Below are positions 13,108-26,393 of a stretch of 64,000 bases of DNA, one piece after another. A model generated the notes under the pieces. The model made no database searches, had not been told where the DNA came from, and saw nothing but the letters and a program-made list of their open reading frames with translations. The stretch's first letter is position 1. Each line of letters begins with the position of its first letter. This DNA comes from Oenanthe sinensis. Taxonomy: Eukaryota > Streptophyta > Magnoliopsida > Apiales > Apiaceae. The stretch is taken from positions 11,181,501-11,245,500 of the forward strand of contig CM053795.1 of NCBI GenBank assembly GCA_028671895.1, written 5' to 3'. Position numbers and translations under genes: made by a program.

Positions 13108-16100
13108 ATGAATCCTTATAATCCGTTTGCAAAGATGATATGCACAATCTGCTTCGAAGATCTGAAGCCAAACGTCGAAGATCTTCAATCTATCTCCATT
13201 TGCGGCCATGTTTTTCACGAGCTCTGGTTACTCACTTCATTTTTATTATCATTATTATCACTCATGTCAATGTTATATGTTTTTACACGTGTATGTTTAT
13301 TCATCAATTATATATAATTTGTTCCTATTTCTTGCCTGAAGTTGCTGTTAATATGTAAATGTATATTTTATAATTGGGAATATGAATTGTGATTATGTGC
13401 CCTAAGGACACTGGTTACATCTTCATATGAATTTACGCGTTCAGCTGCTATGAAACTCCTCGATCGTACTTTTATTGAAGGAATTTAATCTGGTGAATTA
13501 GCATCATTTCATGTGAAATTTGAAAACGGATCTTATTAATTAGTGGTTTAGGCGTAAACAATTGAGTAATGCGTTGAAATTGGATTTGAAATGTTAAGGT
13601 TGTTTCTTAATTTTGCAAACACATCAATGATTCCAAGCTAAACTCTGACTATGGAGTTTTTAGGTAGCAATAGCATGTCTAGTGGTCTAAAACCGCTCAT
13701 ACTCCGTTATGTACATTACTACGAGTATGTCAATTCTGTTATTTATAATTTTGTAATACAGTGGCTATCATGAAAATTATAATAACGATACAACATAAGC
13801 TATTTTGTGTGCCAAAATGTTTAGATAATCAGACGGTTTTGATAATGTATTGTGGTATGTTTTTGACACCAGTATACAACAATGGTTTGAGTACTGTACA
13901 AATGGAAAGAAGAAGAATTGTCCTGTCTGCAAACAAACCTGTTCAGAGAAAAATGTGAGTCGCCTTTATTTCCAGTCAATTGGCGATCCCCATGATCATA
14001 GCCTTAGTCAGAAATCGCAGAATTGTGAAGAAAATCCAGAAGAATTGCGTCAAGAGGCTAATAGGTTGGAGGGAAAGGTATCTGCTTTAAGCTCAGCCTT
14101 GGAGCTACAAAAGAAAGATTTTAGGGAAATCAATGTCGAGGTATTTAATCTCACCTATCTATCATACATTTGGTTGGTTAGGTTTAAAAAAATAGTTAAA
14201 CCTGAAGTTTGCTTTCTAATAAAATACCAAGCAATCCAAGATACCCATAAGATTCGTGCATGTCATTGCCTTCTAAAGTCTTAAGCAAATTGTTTTTTAA
14301 CTTGGTAAAAATGAAGAAAAACAAGAATTTTTGATGCTTGATCATGGTCTATGCTGGTCAATGGTAGTTTCATTAAGTTACGCTAATATATAATTTACTA
14401 TTGGACCTTATGTTCATCAGAATGTTCACAATTGCACATTATTATATCATGTCAGTCAATGTTTTTTTCTTTATGACAAACTACAAATCAAATTTGAACA
14501 AAAAGCAATTACTTATAAGGAGAATGAGTGGAACCCCCCCCCCTCATATTTTTACATGTCAATGAATATAGTTTAGCAACAGGAGTAGTTATATTTCCAA
14601 GTTTATATCTACATCCTACTTGATTCACTGTGAACTGGCTATACATTGTACAGCTGTCTATGTGCAAGGAGCAATTGAAAAAAGAAGCAGCGATGAAAGA
14701 TGATGCTTTAAAGCAAAAAACAATTACTCAACAATTGCTTCATTTAAAGTCTAAGGTATATAGTCACCGATTTCGTGCTTGCCCCCATTTGTGTCAAAAG
14801 TAATTATATATAGATAGAAGTACATGTAATCTATACAGGTAACTCGTGCTTGGTAAATTGTCTAATTGTGGAAGATTATGGATTTGTAGGTGTATACGTG
14901 TGCATGATTATGCATGTCAGTATCCTAATTGTGATTTACAAAAGCTGATTAAGAGATTTTTAAATTGTCCACCAATTGCATGACAGGAACTTGATAAGTC
15001 AAGTTTGGAGTGTATGAGACTGCAAGAAAGGAGTATTGCGTTAGCCAAAGAACTTGCTGCTCTCAAGTTGTAAGTGTAGCATTATAAGGCGGAAGCAAGC
15101 TGCTTTAGTTTCTGGTTCATTATTTGCTTATCCTTATATTTGTTTGTGATTAGGGTGTGTGATTTGAATTTGGACGAAGAAGAGGTTCTGAAGCTTGCCT
15201 CTTTAGGCAAGGAGACCAACAGTAAAGAAACGATAGATGTCCTAAAGAGGTCCCTGGTCATTCGTAATAAGTATGCGATTCTTTATTAGCTTTAAATGTT
15301 CATTGATATTTTGTGATCTGTCATCTCAGTGTATTTCAGCAATATTCTGTAGCAAAATTTTAACTTATATGGGCTGTGAGCTTATATTACAATGTGGTGA
15401 ATTTGAAAAACACAAATGCTTGACTTAAATATACAATTGTATGCTTTATGTTTAATGGATATGAATAATTGATTAGTGTGTCTAAGCCCCCCTGCCTTTC
15501 TTCCTCTGCTGATCTGATTATCTATCTTTCCCCCAAGGAGATGAAAATAAGAGGTTAATGTTTATCTCAAAGACATGATAGTGATTTTTGATTTGACTGA
15601 AACCCGTTACGAAATAACTTATGCCTTCACTGCTTGATAAATCTGATAATTGTTTCTTTCTCCTGGCTTAACATCATGCATGAATTATGAGGTAATATGA
15701 CAGGCAACAAGAACCATAACAACATGAATATGTTTGTAGATGTTTCAGTTCAGAAGATGTTGGCTTGGGATAGATGGACTATAATGAAAATTTCTCTATA
15801 GAGTATAAGAAATTGTGGTTGCGGTTCACCTTATTTATTTATTTTTAGCTATTTGGGTATAGGCTGCATAATATGCCATAATTTGAATATTTACGAGGTT
15901 ATCAATCTTAAGTTAGTTTATCTTGCCAGTATTTTTTCTACATGGTTGCTTGTGTTTTAGTAAGATTACAGGAATATGGCGGAAGCACTTAAGCATTTTA
16001 AGTTAATTATATAATGTACACAATAAAGCAAGATTAATGATTGAACTTCTCTAGATTCCATAATTGTTAAAAGACTAATAATGGTTTAGTCAGTAGTGTT

Positions 16101-17878
16101 TTGGAGAAAACATTTAAGCTGTCATGATTCTGGACTTTACTTGTCAATTCTGCTGCTCCATTGTGCTGTTACAAGAAGTTCATTGGTTGTCTGTTAACTG
16201 CAATTTTATGTGATTATGTGAACCTTGTAGAATCTTTTTGTCTGCTGCTTGTAATATCTGATAACCACATGAGTTTCTACAGGAGTTACAAAGAATTAAT
16301 GGCAAAGTGCAATGCTCTCGGTAGAGGAGATGCTCGTTCTCTTAAAAAACTTGAGAAGGCCAAAGAAAAGATACAAAATTTAAAAGTAAGTAGCCGGAAA
16401 TTAAAAATGTTTAGAGTATGATGTGGTCAATATGTCTAAGAGAATATTTACTTTTACCAGACAAGGGTCCAAGAACTTGAGACAGCTATTGAAGCAAAAG
16501 ACAATGATGCTTTGAGAGCTTTGAAAGGTCTCAAGGAATCGAATATGGTAATGGATGCTCCAGCTGGTGGGGTTCGTGAATCAAGTTTCTCATTCATGAA
16601 TAGATGTTCGTTAAAGGAGCAAATTAAGGAATTTGCTGCAACAAAGATTAGTGTGAGCAATACGGAAACATGTAATTTATTCTCTTCCAGAAGAACAGAG
16701 GATGTCAGAACTTCCAACAAGAAGGTTATAAATAGTAATGACTATGTTGTTATAGACGATGATGAGCCTAGATTTTCTACATCGGGGCGTGATTTCAACA
16801 TGGTCTCGGCACCTATAGCTGCTGAGGCTAAAGCTGCCGAGAAAGACTCAAGACAAGGGAATGCTTTTGATGAGACATGCAATGTCAAACCACATACATC
16901 AAGTAAAGAAGACCTTGATACTGGCTCAAGGAGTCCTATACACTGCAAAACAACTGAGACTCTAATCCATGACAGAGATGATGACTCAGTTCTACTTTTT
17001 GATGATAGTACCCTTGACCAGCCATTGCTTAATATTAAAAAAGATCCTTCATCAAAACTTCTGGAGTCCCAGTCAGGTACTATATCTGGTGGATAAGGAG
17101 TAATATTCATAAAGAGGAACCTCTCCTTTTCAGTAGATTGAATTATATTGATTCAAATATATTTTTTCTGAGTGTTCACTGTTTTTTAAATGTCAAACAC
17201 AGAACCTTTCAAGCAACAAATAGAAAGCTGCTTCTCTGGCGGTTTGTTAGGTCCTGATGGAAACAAATGGCACCTGGGAAAGTGGTGCAGACGAGGCCAA
17301 AATAAGGGGTCAATGTTATCCTCAACGGGTGTGCAAGGATCAAGTCCAAGCACAGGTAATTTAATCGCTGTTGGAGCTGATGGCAGAGGGGGGGAAATTA
17401 AGGTTCTGCGATCTTTAAATCAATTTTCAGCGGTATGTCTTTGTTCTTTCTTCTGAGTATGTCTTTAAGTTGCAGTTCCTCTACTTAAAACCCCTTCTTT
17501 CACCACTTAAAGTTCCTGCACTTCAAACCTGGTTTCTGAATTTTATTTTAACAGCTTTCTAGAATCCACAATACATCTGTTTTTTTTTTGTTTCTGTTGA
17601 TGTATCATAGCCGTAATCGACAAAAAAGCTGTTATCTTCTCACATGTATTGATGGCAGCTGGAAACTTCTGCTTAACTTGTTTTGCAGCAAAAACATTCA
17701 TGCCAAACATTCTACGCTTTTATTGTAGAGGTTCATTAGCTCCGTTTACTTTTGTGAGCAGGAAGACAGAGAAACTTCATCGGTGGCAAAGAAATGCAAG
17801 ATTGGGGCAAAACCAAGCACTTTGCAGTCTCGAGGATGCTTGCAGATAGATCATTACTTTGGAAAAACAAGCCAATGA
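13108..17878 (+). CDS. TRAIP: TRAIP-type RING-H2 E3 ubiquitin ligase
   Basis: Nine exons join in frame: 13108-13226, 13873-14140, 14654-14755, 14987-15069, 15154-15270, 16283-16385, 16461-17076, 17203-17432, 17762-17878 (584 residues). An N-terminal RING-H2 finger has C12, C15, C32, H34, H37, C40, C56 and C59. It is followed by a long charged region likely to form coiled coil (about residues 90-300) and a serine/aspartate-rich C-terminal half. RING plus coiled coil is the layout of TRAIP (NOPO in flies), a nuclear E3 ligase that in animals ubiquitinates the CMG helicase and acts at stalled replication forks and crosslinks. The plant role is inferred. The protein is longer than human TRAIP (469 residues). 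The last exon ends in GCLQIDHYFGKTSQ, resembling a PCNA-interacting peptide. Exon 1 ends in the middle of the RING. Confidence 0.85.
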
Positions 17879-19581
17879 TCGGTGAACTATTTGTGTCCTC
17901 ATTACATACATGACTTGAAGAAAGTGAAACGATAAGATCACAACTAATCAGAGATGCAAAAGATGGAAACAGGTAGGAGAAATATGAAATAAAAACTAGG
18001 GGAAATTTTGCCTATGTTTATATACTTCCCGGTCCTGGATCAAAGTCTGTCATTCTAGTTATGCTAAATTATATGTGAATGTTGACATTTTAAATCCTCA
18101 TAAACGAATTAAGAAGTTAGTTAGTTTCTTTATAGATAAACAAATACTTGAAAGTTGAATCATAAAATCAATATGGATGTCTTCTAGTCTACACAACTAA
18201 TACTTCTTAATTAATTACTTATTTTGCAATTTTTTGGCTTACATGCTACTTAGTTTTAGCATATAACCAGCCTAATCTATGTACTCATGTTATGAATTAA
18301 GGTATAAATTATCATGTCCTTTTGTCTATAGATTCACATATACTAGTCACATAGCTTTGCATGTCTAGTGAGTAGTAAATGATGCCGAGTATAATTATCC
18401 TTTAATTATCCTTGATGCACAAGTCTGGAACTAAACTTATCTTATGTTCTTTTTGTTTATACAAATATTATTATTAATATTTTTATCAGAGACGAAGAAA
18501 CATGTCATTTCTTGTATGTACAATTGTAAATAAAATTATACGTGATATAGGACATCAACATTTGTAAGTTAAAAAAAATACTTTATCATTTTCTTGCTTG
18601 TCGTATCGAACCGATTATATTGTCTTAGAGCCCCACAATTTTAACTTGAGTGATTAATGCTACGACTTTCCTTCCAAGAAGCATGAAATTTTTGTTTTGA
18701 CTATCTTGTTTAGTTTCTATCAACACAACTTGACTCCCGTACGTATCAAAGATTCAAGAAAAGATAATCATAACCTATTAAGTGCATACAGATGTCGAAA
18801 ATGTTTATAAAAACTTATATATATTATAATTTAAATACTTATTTATAGTTGGAATTTGAAAATTTTGTTTAAAATTTTCTGTCATTTTTGTTGCTAAAAT
18901 AGTAGAACGCTCCACCTATAGTTTAGCTGATTAATTTTTTTAGTGAGTTGTTTGAATTTTATGCTTGATTTTAAACACATACTCAAATTTATTGTTTATT
19001 TTCTATTTTTGAATTAAAATATAACTTTAATGTATGAATTCAAAAAGAAAAGGTTTAGTTTATAAATTATAAAATTTTAAATATTTTGAATAGTTTACAA
19101 ATAATCAAAAAATCGTAGACATGGGGCAAGCAGTTGAAGTTGAGACAGTAAATTGTCTCAAGTAGGCTGATATTTTGTTCAATTTAAAGGCTCGTAAATT
19201 AGCGGGGACATTTTACTCAAGTTGTAGGTGGATAATACGTGTAAATTACTAGACAAGTCCCACTGCACCGATACAAGACGTACGATCAACTATTGAAAAC
19301 ATCTTTTTAAAAGAATCAAGTACTACAGTATTATTGCATGCATATGAACTATCAAGTACGCTAGAGTCTGTTTAAACACGTGCTACCGACTTGCTACTTG
19401 TATGATGTATCTGTATGTATGTAATACCCCGCCGCTGCTTCAGCTTGTATGTATGCATGTAATAGTAATACCAAAGTGGATTCTCAAACAATTTAAAACC
19501 AAAGAATACATGTGGAATCAATGAAAACTAGGAGAGCTAGCTAGCTAGCAACTCAAAATGATGTACCGACCTTATACAAAT
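17879..19581. other. Intergenic, AT-rich
   Basis: Downstream flank of TRAIP and of the minus-strand HIPP-like gene. I see AT-rich sequence, a few short direct repeats, and GCTAGCTAGC near 19,540-19,550. No gene can be supported. Confidence 0.6.
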
Positions 19582-21168
19582 CTAGCTAGCTAAATTTTGA
19601 TATTGTTTTCTTAATTTTGATGGAAGATTTGCTAAATGGAATACATGTGGAATCACAGTCAATTTCTTATCCTTCATGTCTATGGAGATCATATCAATCC
19701 CTACAAAATTACGAGAGTAAATTAGTTTGGCATGAAGAATTGATTAACTTATGGATAGGCTTTAAAATCTTTCTTTCTCCAAATTTGTTCATTCAATCCT
19801 ACACTTCCTCGCATTCAAACATAAGTTTGTACTTAATGGATCAAAGAAGACAAATGCAAGTAGAAAATTTATATGATGTATTATTATACACTATATTCAA
19901 CCAGATACATTGATCCCATTCTTAATAATTTTTCAGAATGTCAGCCTTTATAATGCATTGTGGTTATGTCATTGTGGGGATACCAGCACATATGCCACCA
20001 GTTATATTATAAAATTTAAGGCAACAGCAGGTGATTCCAAAGAATGATTGTCCGTACTAAAAATGCTATTTTTTTATTAACTACTACATTTTTGTTACTG
20101 ACTGTCGGTGATTTGCAAAGCAAGCACAATAGAGCCTGATGAGAGGCAGTTCTTCCTTCAGTGGTTTTTTCCTCTTTTTGGAAAGGGGAGGCAAGGACCT
20201 TTAGTGTCATACTCACACACACAGCTCTGCGGAGTCTTAAGCCCTCAACCTCTTGTTCTTAGTACAATTTTTTTCCTCTCAAATTCAGATTTTACCAAAG
20301 AATCCTCTCCCGAAAATTTTGCCACAATAATTTTAGTAGAATAGGAATCATAAGAATATCGGATACCTGAAAGAGTGGAGACAGTCTTCATGGCCTTCCT
20401 CTTATCTTTGACATCTTGCACCTCCAATTTAAGAATGAACTTCTGGCCAAAACAAAATAAGGACAAGCTCTATTTTAAATCAGTATACAATCTACTTACA
20501 AACCACCAACAAGTCATTACATATGTAAATATATATTATTTAATTCACCATATGAAAACAAACAAGACCCCATATTACGATTATACAAAAGATGTAGCTA
20601 ATGTTTAGTCAGCAAAGTGATCTTTACTCTTTGCATCTATGCATGTATGCGTAACCAGACCAAAGAAAACATTACCCAGTATAAGCTATAGCCCACTCGG
20701 ACTAGGGTCTGTGGAGGGTAGGATGTACGTACGATGCTTTTAGAGTATGTATCTGGGATGCATGTATGTGTACACACCGTATATATAAGCATATGCACAA
20801 AGAGAATCCAGAAATTGCAGGTTGGCCAGATGCCTTGTAAATAAAAATACAGAGAAATACATAACACATTCAATTTCTGATCACCCAAAAAGTGAATCTA
20901 AGTTCCTAAAATACACCATATAATATCCTATGACCCACAAAAAATCATTTTAACTAGATAATTAAACCAGAAAAAAACACTACAAAAGATCGTTCTTTTT
21001 TTTTCTGTACCATAACTGATAACACTCAAAAGAATCAAATATGACTATTCCAAAAGATAGTAACTGTAAGATACAAAAGGAAAGGAATATCAATAATCAC
21101 AAGTAAGGAATAATAAACTGAATCAGAATCAAAGTAGGCATATATAAATGAAAGGATCAAACCTTCAT
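19582..21168 (-). pseudogene. Shortened HIPP-like HMA-domain gene
   Basis: Three minus-strand exons splice in frame: 21168-21163 (ATGAAG), 20442-20367 and 19700-19582. They give 66 residues beginning MKKFILKLEVQDVKDKRKAM, followed by KTVSTLSGID and ISIDMKDKKLTVI. This is the N-terminal two thirds of a heavy-metal-associated domain as found in HIPP/HPP proteins, including the usual intron after the second codon. The Cys pair for metal is absent, as in many HIPPs of this type. After LTVI the sequence departs from the family (PHVFHLANLP), regains SKLRK at about the expected distance, then stops. The proline-rich region and C-terminal CaaX prenylation box are missing. A typical CT-rich leader lies upstream (about 21,170-21,440). 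It is either a decayed gene or a short variant; transcription evidence would decide. Confidence 0.65.
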
Positions 21169-21440
21169 TTTCAAAGGGGTTGGTGAGAATTCCCCAGAAA
21201 ATGATCGAGCTGAAAACTCTAAATGGGATAAGAACTAAAAGTATGAATTGTGGAGGATAAAAAAGTGGATGATTAAAAAGGAGAGGAAGATAAGAACAAA
21301 ATGAATTAAGATTTTTCTATGTATAGAGAGATGAGCAATGAAGAGGTGCTCAGAAGAACAAAAGTACCCAGAAAGATATGAAAGAATACATGAAGTGCAG
21401 TGTAGGAGAGAGGAAAACAATATTGAGAAAGAGAGGGGGG

Positions 21441-24400
21441 GTTGGATTTGGTATTTTAATCATAAATTTGATAATGAAAAAGAAAAGTTGCTACAACTTG
21501 AGAACGCAACTAACAAAACATAGTAGATTACTGTTTTAAATATGTGATGGAAATAATCACTTACAAAATAACATTATATATTAGTAATTTATACTCATAG
21601 TCATGCTTACAGACTTACAGTTATATATGACAGCTGTAACTCTGCAAGTCACAGTTACAGTTACATTTATAAGAACGTATAACGGTGTAAGGGTAATTCT
21701 GATCTTGCGGTTTCGAGCGCAGCCATACTTTTTAAGTCAAGCCCAAGCAAGCACCGCATTCAAATTAAAATTACTATACCACCTTTGACAATTTCATGAT
21801 TCTACACTAAATTTCCCCGTATCACTAACTTTTTCAAAAATAAGTAGACAAGATTAGTCAAGTATTTATTCAAAACTGAACTTTATTTTATATCATTTTT
21901 TCTCAAATTTCAGTTTCGATCATAACTTACCAGTAAATATAAATTTATTTAAAAAGTACAACTATAAAATTCAAGATCTCGAAAATTTGAGAGCCTGTCG
22001 GAATGTAATCATGTGCATGTCTTCATTTTCATAGCTATATAATTTTTTTTGAAAATTGGACTTTGATTTTTCATCATATATTGTGGCCGTTTGGGGTTCT
22101 TTAAACTTAAAATAAATAAGTTATTTATTTCATAATTTTTTACATATTTTCATTTTTTTAAAGATAAATATTTATTTTAGAATTTTAAAACTAAATATTA
22201 TCTTCAAAATAAAAAATAAGTTACTTATTTTCAAAAAAACACACATATACATATTTTTACTGAAAATAAGGGATTATTTTCAGAAAAAATGGAGAGTCAA
22301 ACATCCCATTATTGGCATACGTATAATTTCCCCACCTTTCGATTTGCTTTATTTTTTATGGTTATAATTACGAGATGAGATGTATGGTCGGGAAAGATAT
22401 ATTCCGGTGGCCCATCGACTAGCCGCCCATCTAGCTTTAAAGTGGTTATAGATTTGTCTGATATCTAAATGTTTTTACCTTTTTTTATGACTAGACCCAT
22501 ATTTTTATACTGAAGGATTATTATGTATGCACCTATGTTTTCTATTCGCCATGTTAAAAGGTGATAGGTAAAATTGTTACTCCCGCTATTTTTAATTTTA
22601 CATACCAAGAAAAGTTGAATATGCATTAATTTTACGTTAGCTGTCACTAATTTTTACATTTTTAGCCTTAAAGCTTTACATATTTACATATATAAGTTGG
22701 TTAAATAAACAACGAAGAGAGAGTGAAGGGCATTCAAAGAAATAAAAAAATTAATTGCACATTCATAATTGAGAACATCATATAATTAAAAACATCATTT
22801 CACTTCTAAAACGACCTTTAATAAAAAACGGAAGAAGTAGTTAAAACGGTCTTCTATAATTATTATGTAAAATTTTAATTAAAGAGAATAATATTCACTC
22901 AAATGATATTATATATAATAATAATCATGTAAAATTATACCTAAATGATTTATTGGTTCGACAAATATAGAATATCAAATATAATTATCTATAACTTTTT
23001 ACTAAGAAAAAGAAAATTTAAGTGCATTAATTTTTAAATATTTCCTAAAAAATAACACATAAATATCAAATATGCACTACGCAAATAATTTACTTAATAG
23101 ACTTTAACCCTACTCCTACCGGTCCTATCATTTATCATGTCTGTCTGCAAATAATTTCCGTAGTTTCGTAAATCTAAACTCACAATATTTAAAGTTATAA
23201 TTCAGTTTTTTTTTGCTTTAAGTTAAAATAAAAGATTAATTATCAGCATTTTGTAACAATTTTTCTTGATATTTTTCATCGCTTTCTAGAAAATATTTAT
23301 ATATATTTATGCTGATATAATACATATACGTGTCAATCAATTTAAAGATATGTTGTCAATTTTTTTTATTACTTTTTGACACGTAAGATAAATGTGATAC
23401 CACGTGTGACGTATTACTGATTTATTTAAATATGTGTTACATATATATTTGGGTGTTGGCCCTATATGTCATAATTTGGGGAGAAAATGCCCTAAATGGC
23501 ACACCCCAAAAAAATGGCCCTAAATAGCATTCCAAAACGTTACATCGTGTAGAGTTTTGAAAAAAAAAATCTCTCCAAAACGCTACTTTAAATTGCGTTT
23601 TTTAGCCTAGAACCCAAGATAAAGTAGTGTTTTTCTCCGAAAAAAAATTTAAATTTTTTTTAAAAAAAGTGTAAAACGCTACACGAAATAGCGTTTTTTC
23701 CAGGAAAAAAAATAAAATAAAAATAAAATAAGTGCAAAACGCTATACGAAGCAGCGTTTTCACCCCTTTTCCAGCACGCCACACTATGTAGCGTTTTGAA
23801 GTGCTATTTAGGGTCATTGTTACGAGTTGTGCCGTTTAGGACATTTTCTCCCCAAATTATTACATACAGGGCCTTTTCTCTATGTATTTCAATCATATTT
23901 GTCGTTACATATATTGATATATATCATGGTGTCAAATATAATAATTTAAGGATATATTGCAATTTAATATGCTTGTAGTATCTATTTTTGCATTATAATA
24001 ATTTTATTTTAATTTTTGTATTTTGATAATTTATACTATTATCTTTTAATCAATTGATTGGCCATTGTCCCCCTTTTTGACAAGGAGAATTTTTAAATGG
24101 ATTATCAAAATTTTATCTTATGTTGGAAAAGCTCGACTTTTTCCGTGATTTTAATTTGTATTCAATTTTTTTCTACTCAACCCTTTATGCTACCTGCAGA
24201 AAGTGTTTAAAATAATCAAGATATTGTTTACAAGACTATTTTGGAAACGGAATGTGAAAAAAAAGGTGGAGTTCAAAAATAGCCTGGGCAGTGCTTTACT
24301 TATCAAAAACTATGGGGCAATTTGGGGGTGTGGACCGGGTTCGCTTGTACCGGGTTGTTTTGAGTTTGATTTTTTCTAACCCCCTAACTCATGCTTACCG

Positions 24401-25770
24401 GATTTGTGTTGAGTTTCGGATTTCACCAGTTTTATTATTTTTTTAGAGTGATTGAAAATATATATTTATATTATATACTCCTTCTGTCCCGATTTATATG
24501 TACTAAATGTTTTTGCACAAATTTTAATATAAAACAGTTCAATTCTCTTGCATGTGAAAGTTACTAGTTCAAATGTATAATATGTACTGTATCACTTTGT
24601 CCCACTTTTTCAGGTGTAAAAAAGTGTAAAAAAAGACAGAACATGTGTAAAATATTGTTATTACTATTAAATAATTATGAACCAACTAACGAGTATCTAT
24701 CATTGCACGTGAAATTTAATTTATTGCACTTAGATTTAATTATTTTAGACATAAAATATTTCAAAAATAGGATTATAAATAAAAGGTTCATTAATTTTTG
24801 GATTTCGGGTACGTGTATGATTGTATCTGATTGTTTCGGGTTGAATATTTACTGATCCAAATTCGTATTTTTCGAGGTTGGGTTCGTGTTAGATTTTGGC
24901 TCGAGTAAGAAATTACCATCCTATCAAAAAAAGGACTAAGATTTAAGGATATAATGGATTGAAATAATGCTCAAATTCAATATTTTATGTGTCTTATTCA
25001 TAATAAAAGATCAAATTTTCTTTGGCCTAATTGGGTTAGATGCACAAGGCTGAATGGTCGGCCTATCTACACAATCACTCAACCAGTTGATTGCTCTCGG
25101 AGTCTCGGGTGTGAGAGCATCTTCAATTTCATGTGTTACGTCGTTTAACAATCCATTATAAATCGGTTTAAAAAATCTAACAATTTTTAGAGTGCTAACA
25201 AGTGTTCTTACACGTAAAATACCTATTTATAAAGTGCACTTTTTCCGTATAATAATTAAGTTAAAAATAATTATTTAGCAAAAATACTTTAGAAAATAAA
25301 TTAAAATTTACTTATCAAATCTTTTTAACTTAAACTAATATTCAAATTATCTAATTATCGTAGCAAATCTATCTAAGTAATATTTAAATATGAATATGTT
25401 CAACTGTCACAGGTAGATGACATATATATAAGTAAAGTGTTAACAACTTAGTAAATTATTTAACACAATAAATAAAGCATCGTAATATAATAAAATCATC
25501 TACAAAAGAAAATTTAAAGAGAATAAAGTTCGTCAGATTATCTCAGTAAAATTACCTAAGTGCTAGTGTTTTTTGGTGTTGATATTTTTTAATTGTATAT
25601 AATTATCTGTAATTACAATAACACACTTGTTTATTTATATAAGAATTTTTTTTAACCTCGGTAGCTAAGCTCAGAAACATTAATCTCAAATTTAAATTTA
25701 AATAATATATAAACGGCTACTACATTAAAAAAAAAAAAAAGACTGTTGTAGTAAATCTGAATACGTAATG
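21441..25770. other. Transposon-rich intergenic region
   Basis: No gene is supported across about 4.3 kb. Contents seen: a probable hAT-like MITE near 22,084-22,310 (GGCCGTTTGGGG on the left, inverted GGGATGTTTGACTC on the right, AATAAGT-rich inside), the palindrome-rich inverted-repeat element at 23458-23873, a Stowaway-like end (CTCCTTCTGTCCC) near 24,480, and GGGTTCG-rich fragments at about 24,320-24,930 that look like decayed hAT ends. Confidence 0.5.
23458..23873. repeat. CGCTA-palindrome inverted-repeat element, copy 2
   Basis: About 416 bp. The left end GGCCCTATATGTCATAATTT and the inverted right end GGCCCTGTATGTAATAATTT match closely, and the inverted similarity extends inward through GGGGAGAAAATG, CCCTAAA and GGCAC. 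The interior repeats AAAACGCTAC/GTAGCGTTTT modules about six times. It shares arms and modules with 12222-12590. The closer arm match suggests a younger insertion than copy 1. Confidence 0.7.
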
Positions 25771-26229
25771 CTAGTACGAGACTCGATTAAACTTGCGTTT
25801 TGACTTGAGTTTTGATTTCTTCATTGTCTTGACCTTCAACTTCGAAATCGGTGGCTTGGCTTTCGTATCCTTCATGTTACAAATATTTGGCAATTCAATC
25901 ACTTGAATCCTTTTTCTTTTACTTTCAATATTTTTGTACGTGTCTCTCATCTTCCTCCTCGCTTTATCAAACTTTGTTTGCATATTTTCATCAACATTCT
26001 CAAATTTAGTTCCACCGCTTATTTGAATTATATTCAAACTCTTTGGTTCAGTTTCATCACTTGTATCCGAACTAGAACAATTTGAAAGTTTTTCCTTGGG
26101 ACAGATATTTTTTTGTGTACCTCTTATGCTTTTGAGCTGCTTCCCATTCTTGATCATCTCTGATGGCTGCATGAATGCTCTGTTCTTAATAATCTCTAAT
26201 GGCTGTTTCGGTTTCTCGGACTTCAACAT
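25771..26229 (-). CDS. Unrecognised lysine-rich small protein
   Basis: An uninterrupted 152-residue reading frame starts at an ATG at 26229. An upstream in-frame TGA lies just before two near-identical copies of a CTTTTAAC-ATTGAAG segment. The product is rich in Lys and Ser, with a strongly basic C-terminus (LKVKTMKKSKLKSKRK) that could act as a nuclear or nucleolar signal. The middle contains SNCSSSDTSDETEPKS. I recognise no domain. A good TATA box (CTATATAAAGG, minus strand) lies near 26,394-26,404, about 170 bp upstream, which supports a real transcript. Neighbours give no clue. It could be a lineage-specific gene or a chance frame in AT-rich DNA. Confidence 0.4.
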   Translation of the reverse strand: MLKSEKPKQPLEIIKNRAFMQPSEMIKNGKQLKSIRGTQKNICPKEKLSNCSSSDTSDETEPKSLNIIQISGGTKFENVDENMQTKFDKARRKMRDTYKNIESKRKRIQVIELPNICNMKDTKAKPPISKLKVKTMKKSKLKSKRKFNRVSY

Positions 26230-26393
26230 TGTTAAAAGATCCTTCAATATCGTTAAAAGATCGTGTATTCAATGCACAAAATTTTAAAACTATTCGGTAG
26301 TGTTTGATGGAAATCCCGCGTGTTATTAAATCTTTTATTTTACTTTGGCGATGTATATGAATATGATACAGCCACCACCTTATCCGAGATCTT

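Noticed and set aside
19617..19913. 98-residue plus-strand open frame
   Set aside because: It overlaps the third exon of the minus-strand HIPP-like gene in antisense and has no domain of its own.
24478..24620. Complete Stowaway MITE
   Set aside because: Only one end (CTCCTTCTGTCCC) is convincing; the other GTCCCACTTTTT is in the same orientation, so no closed element can be drawn.
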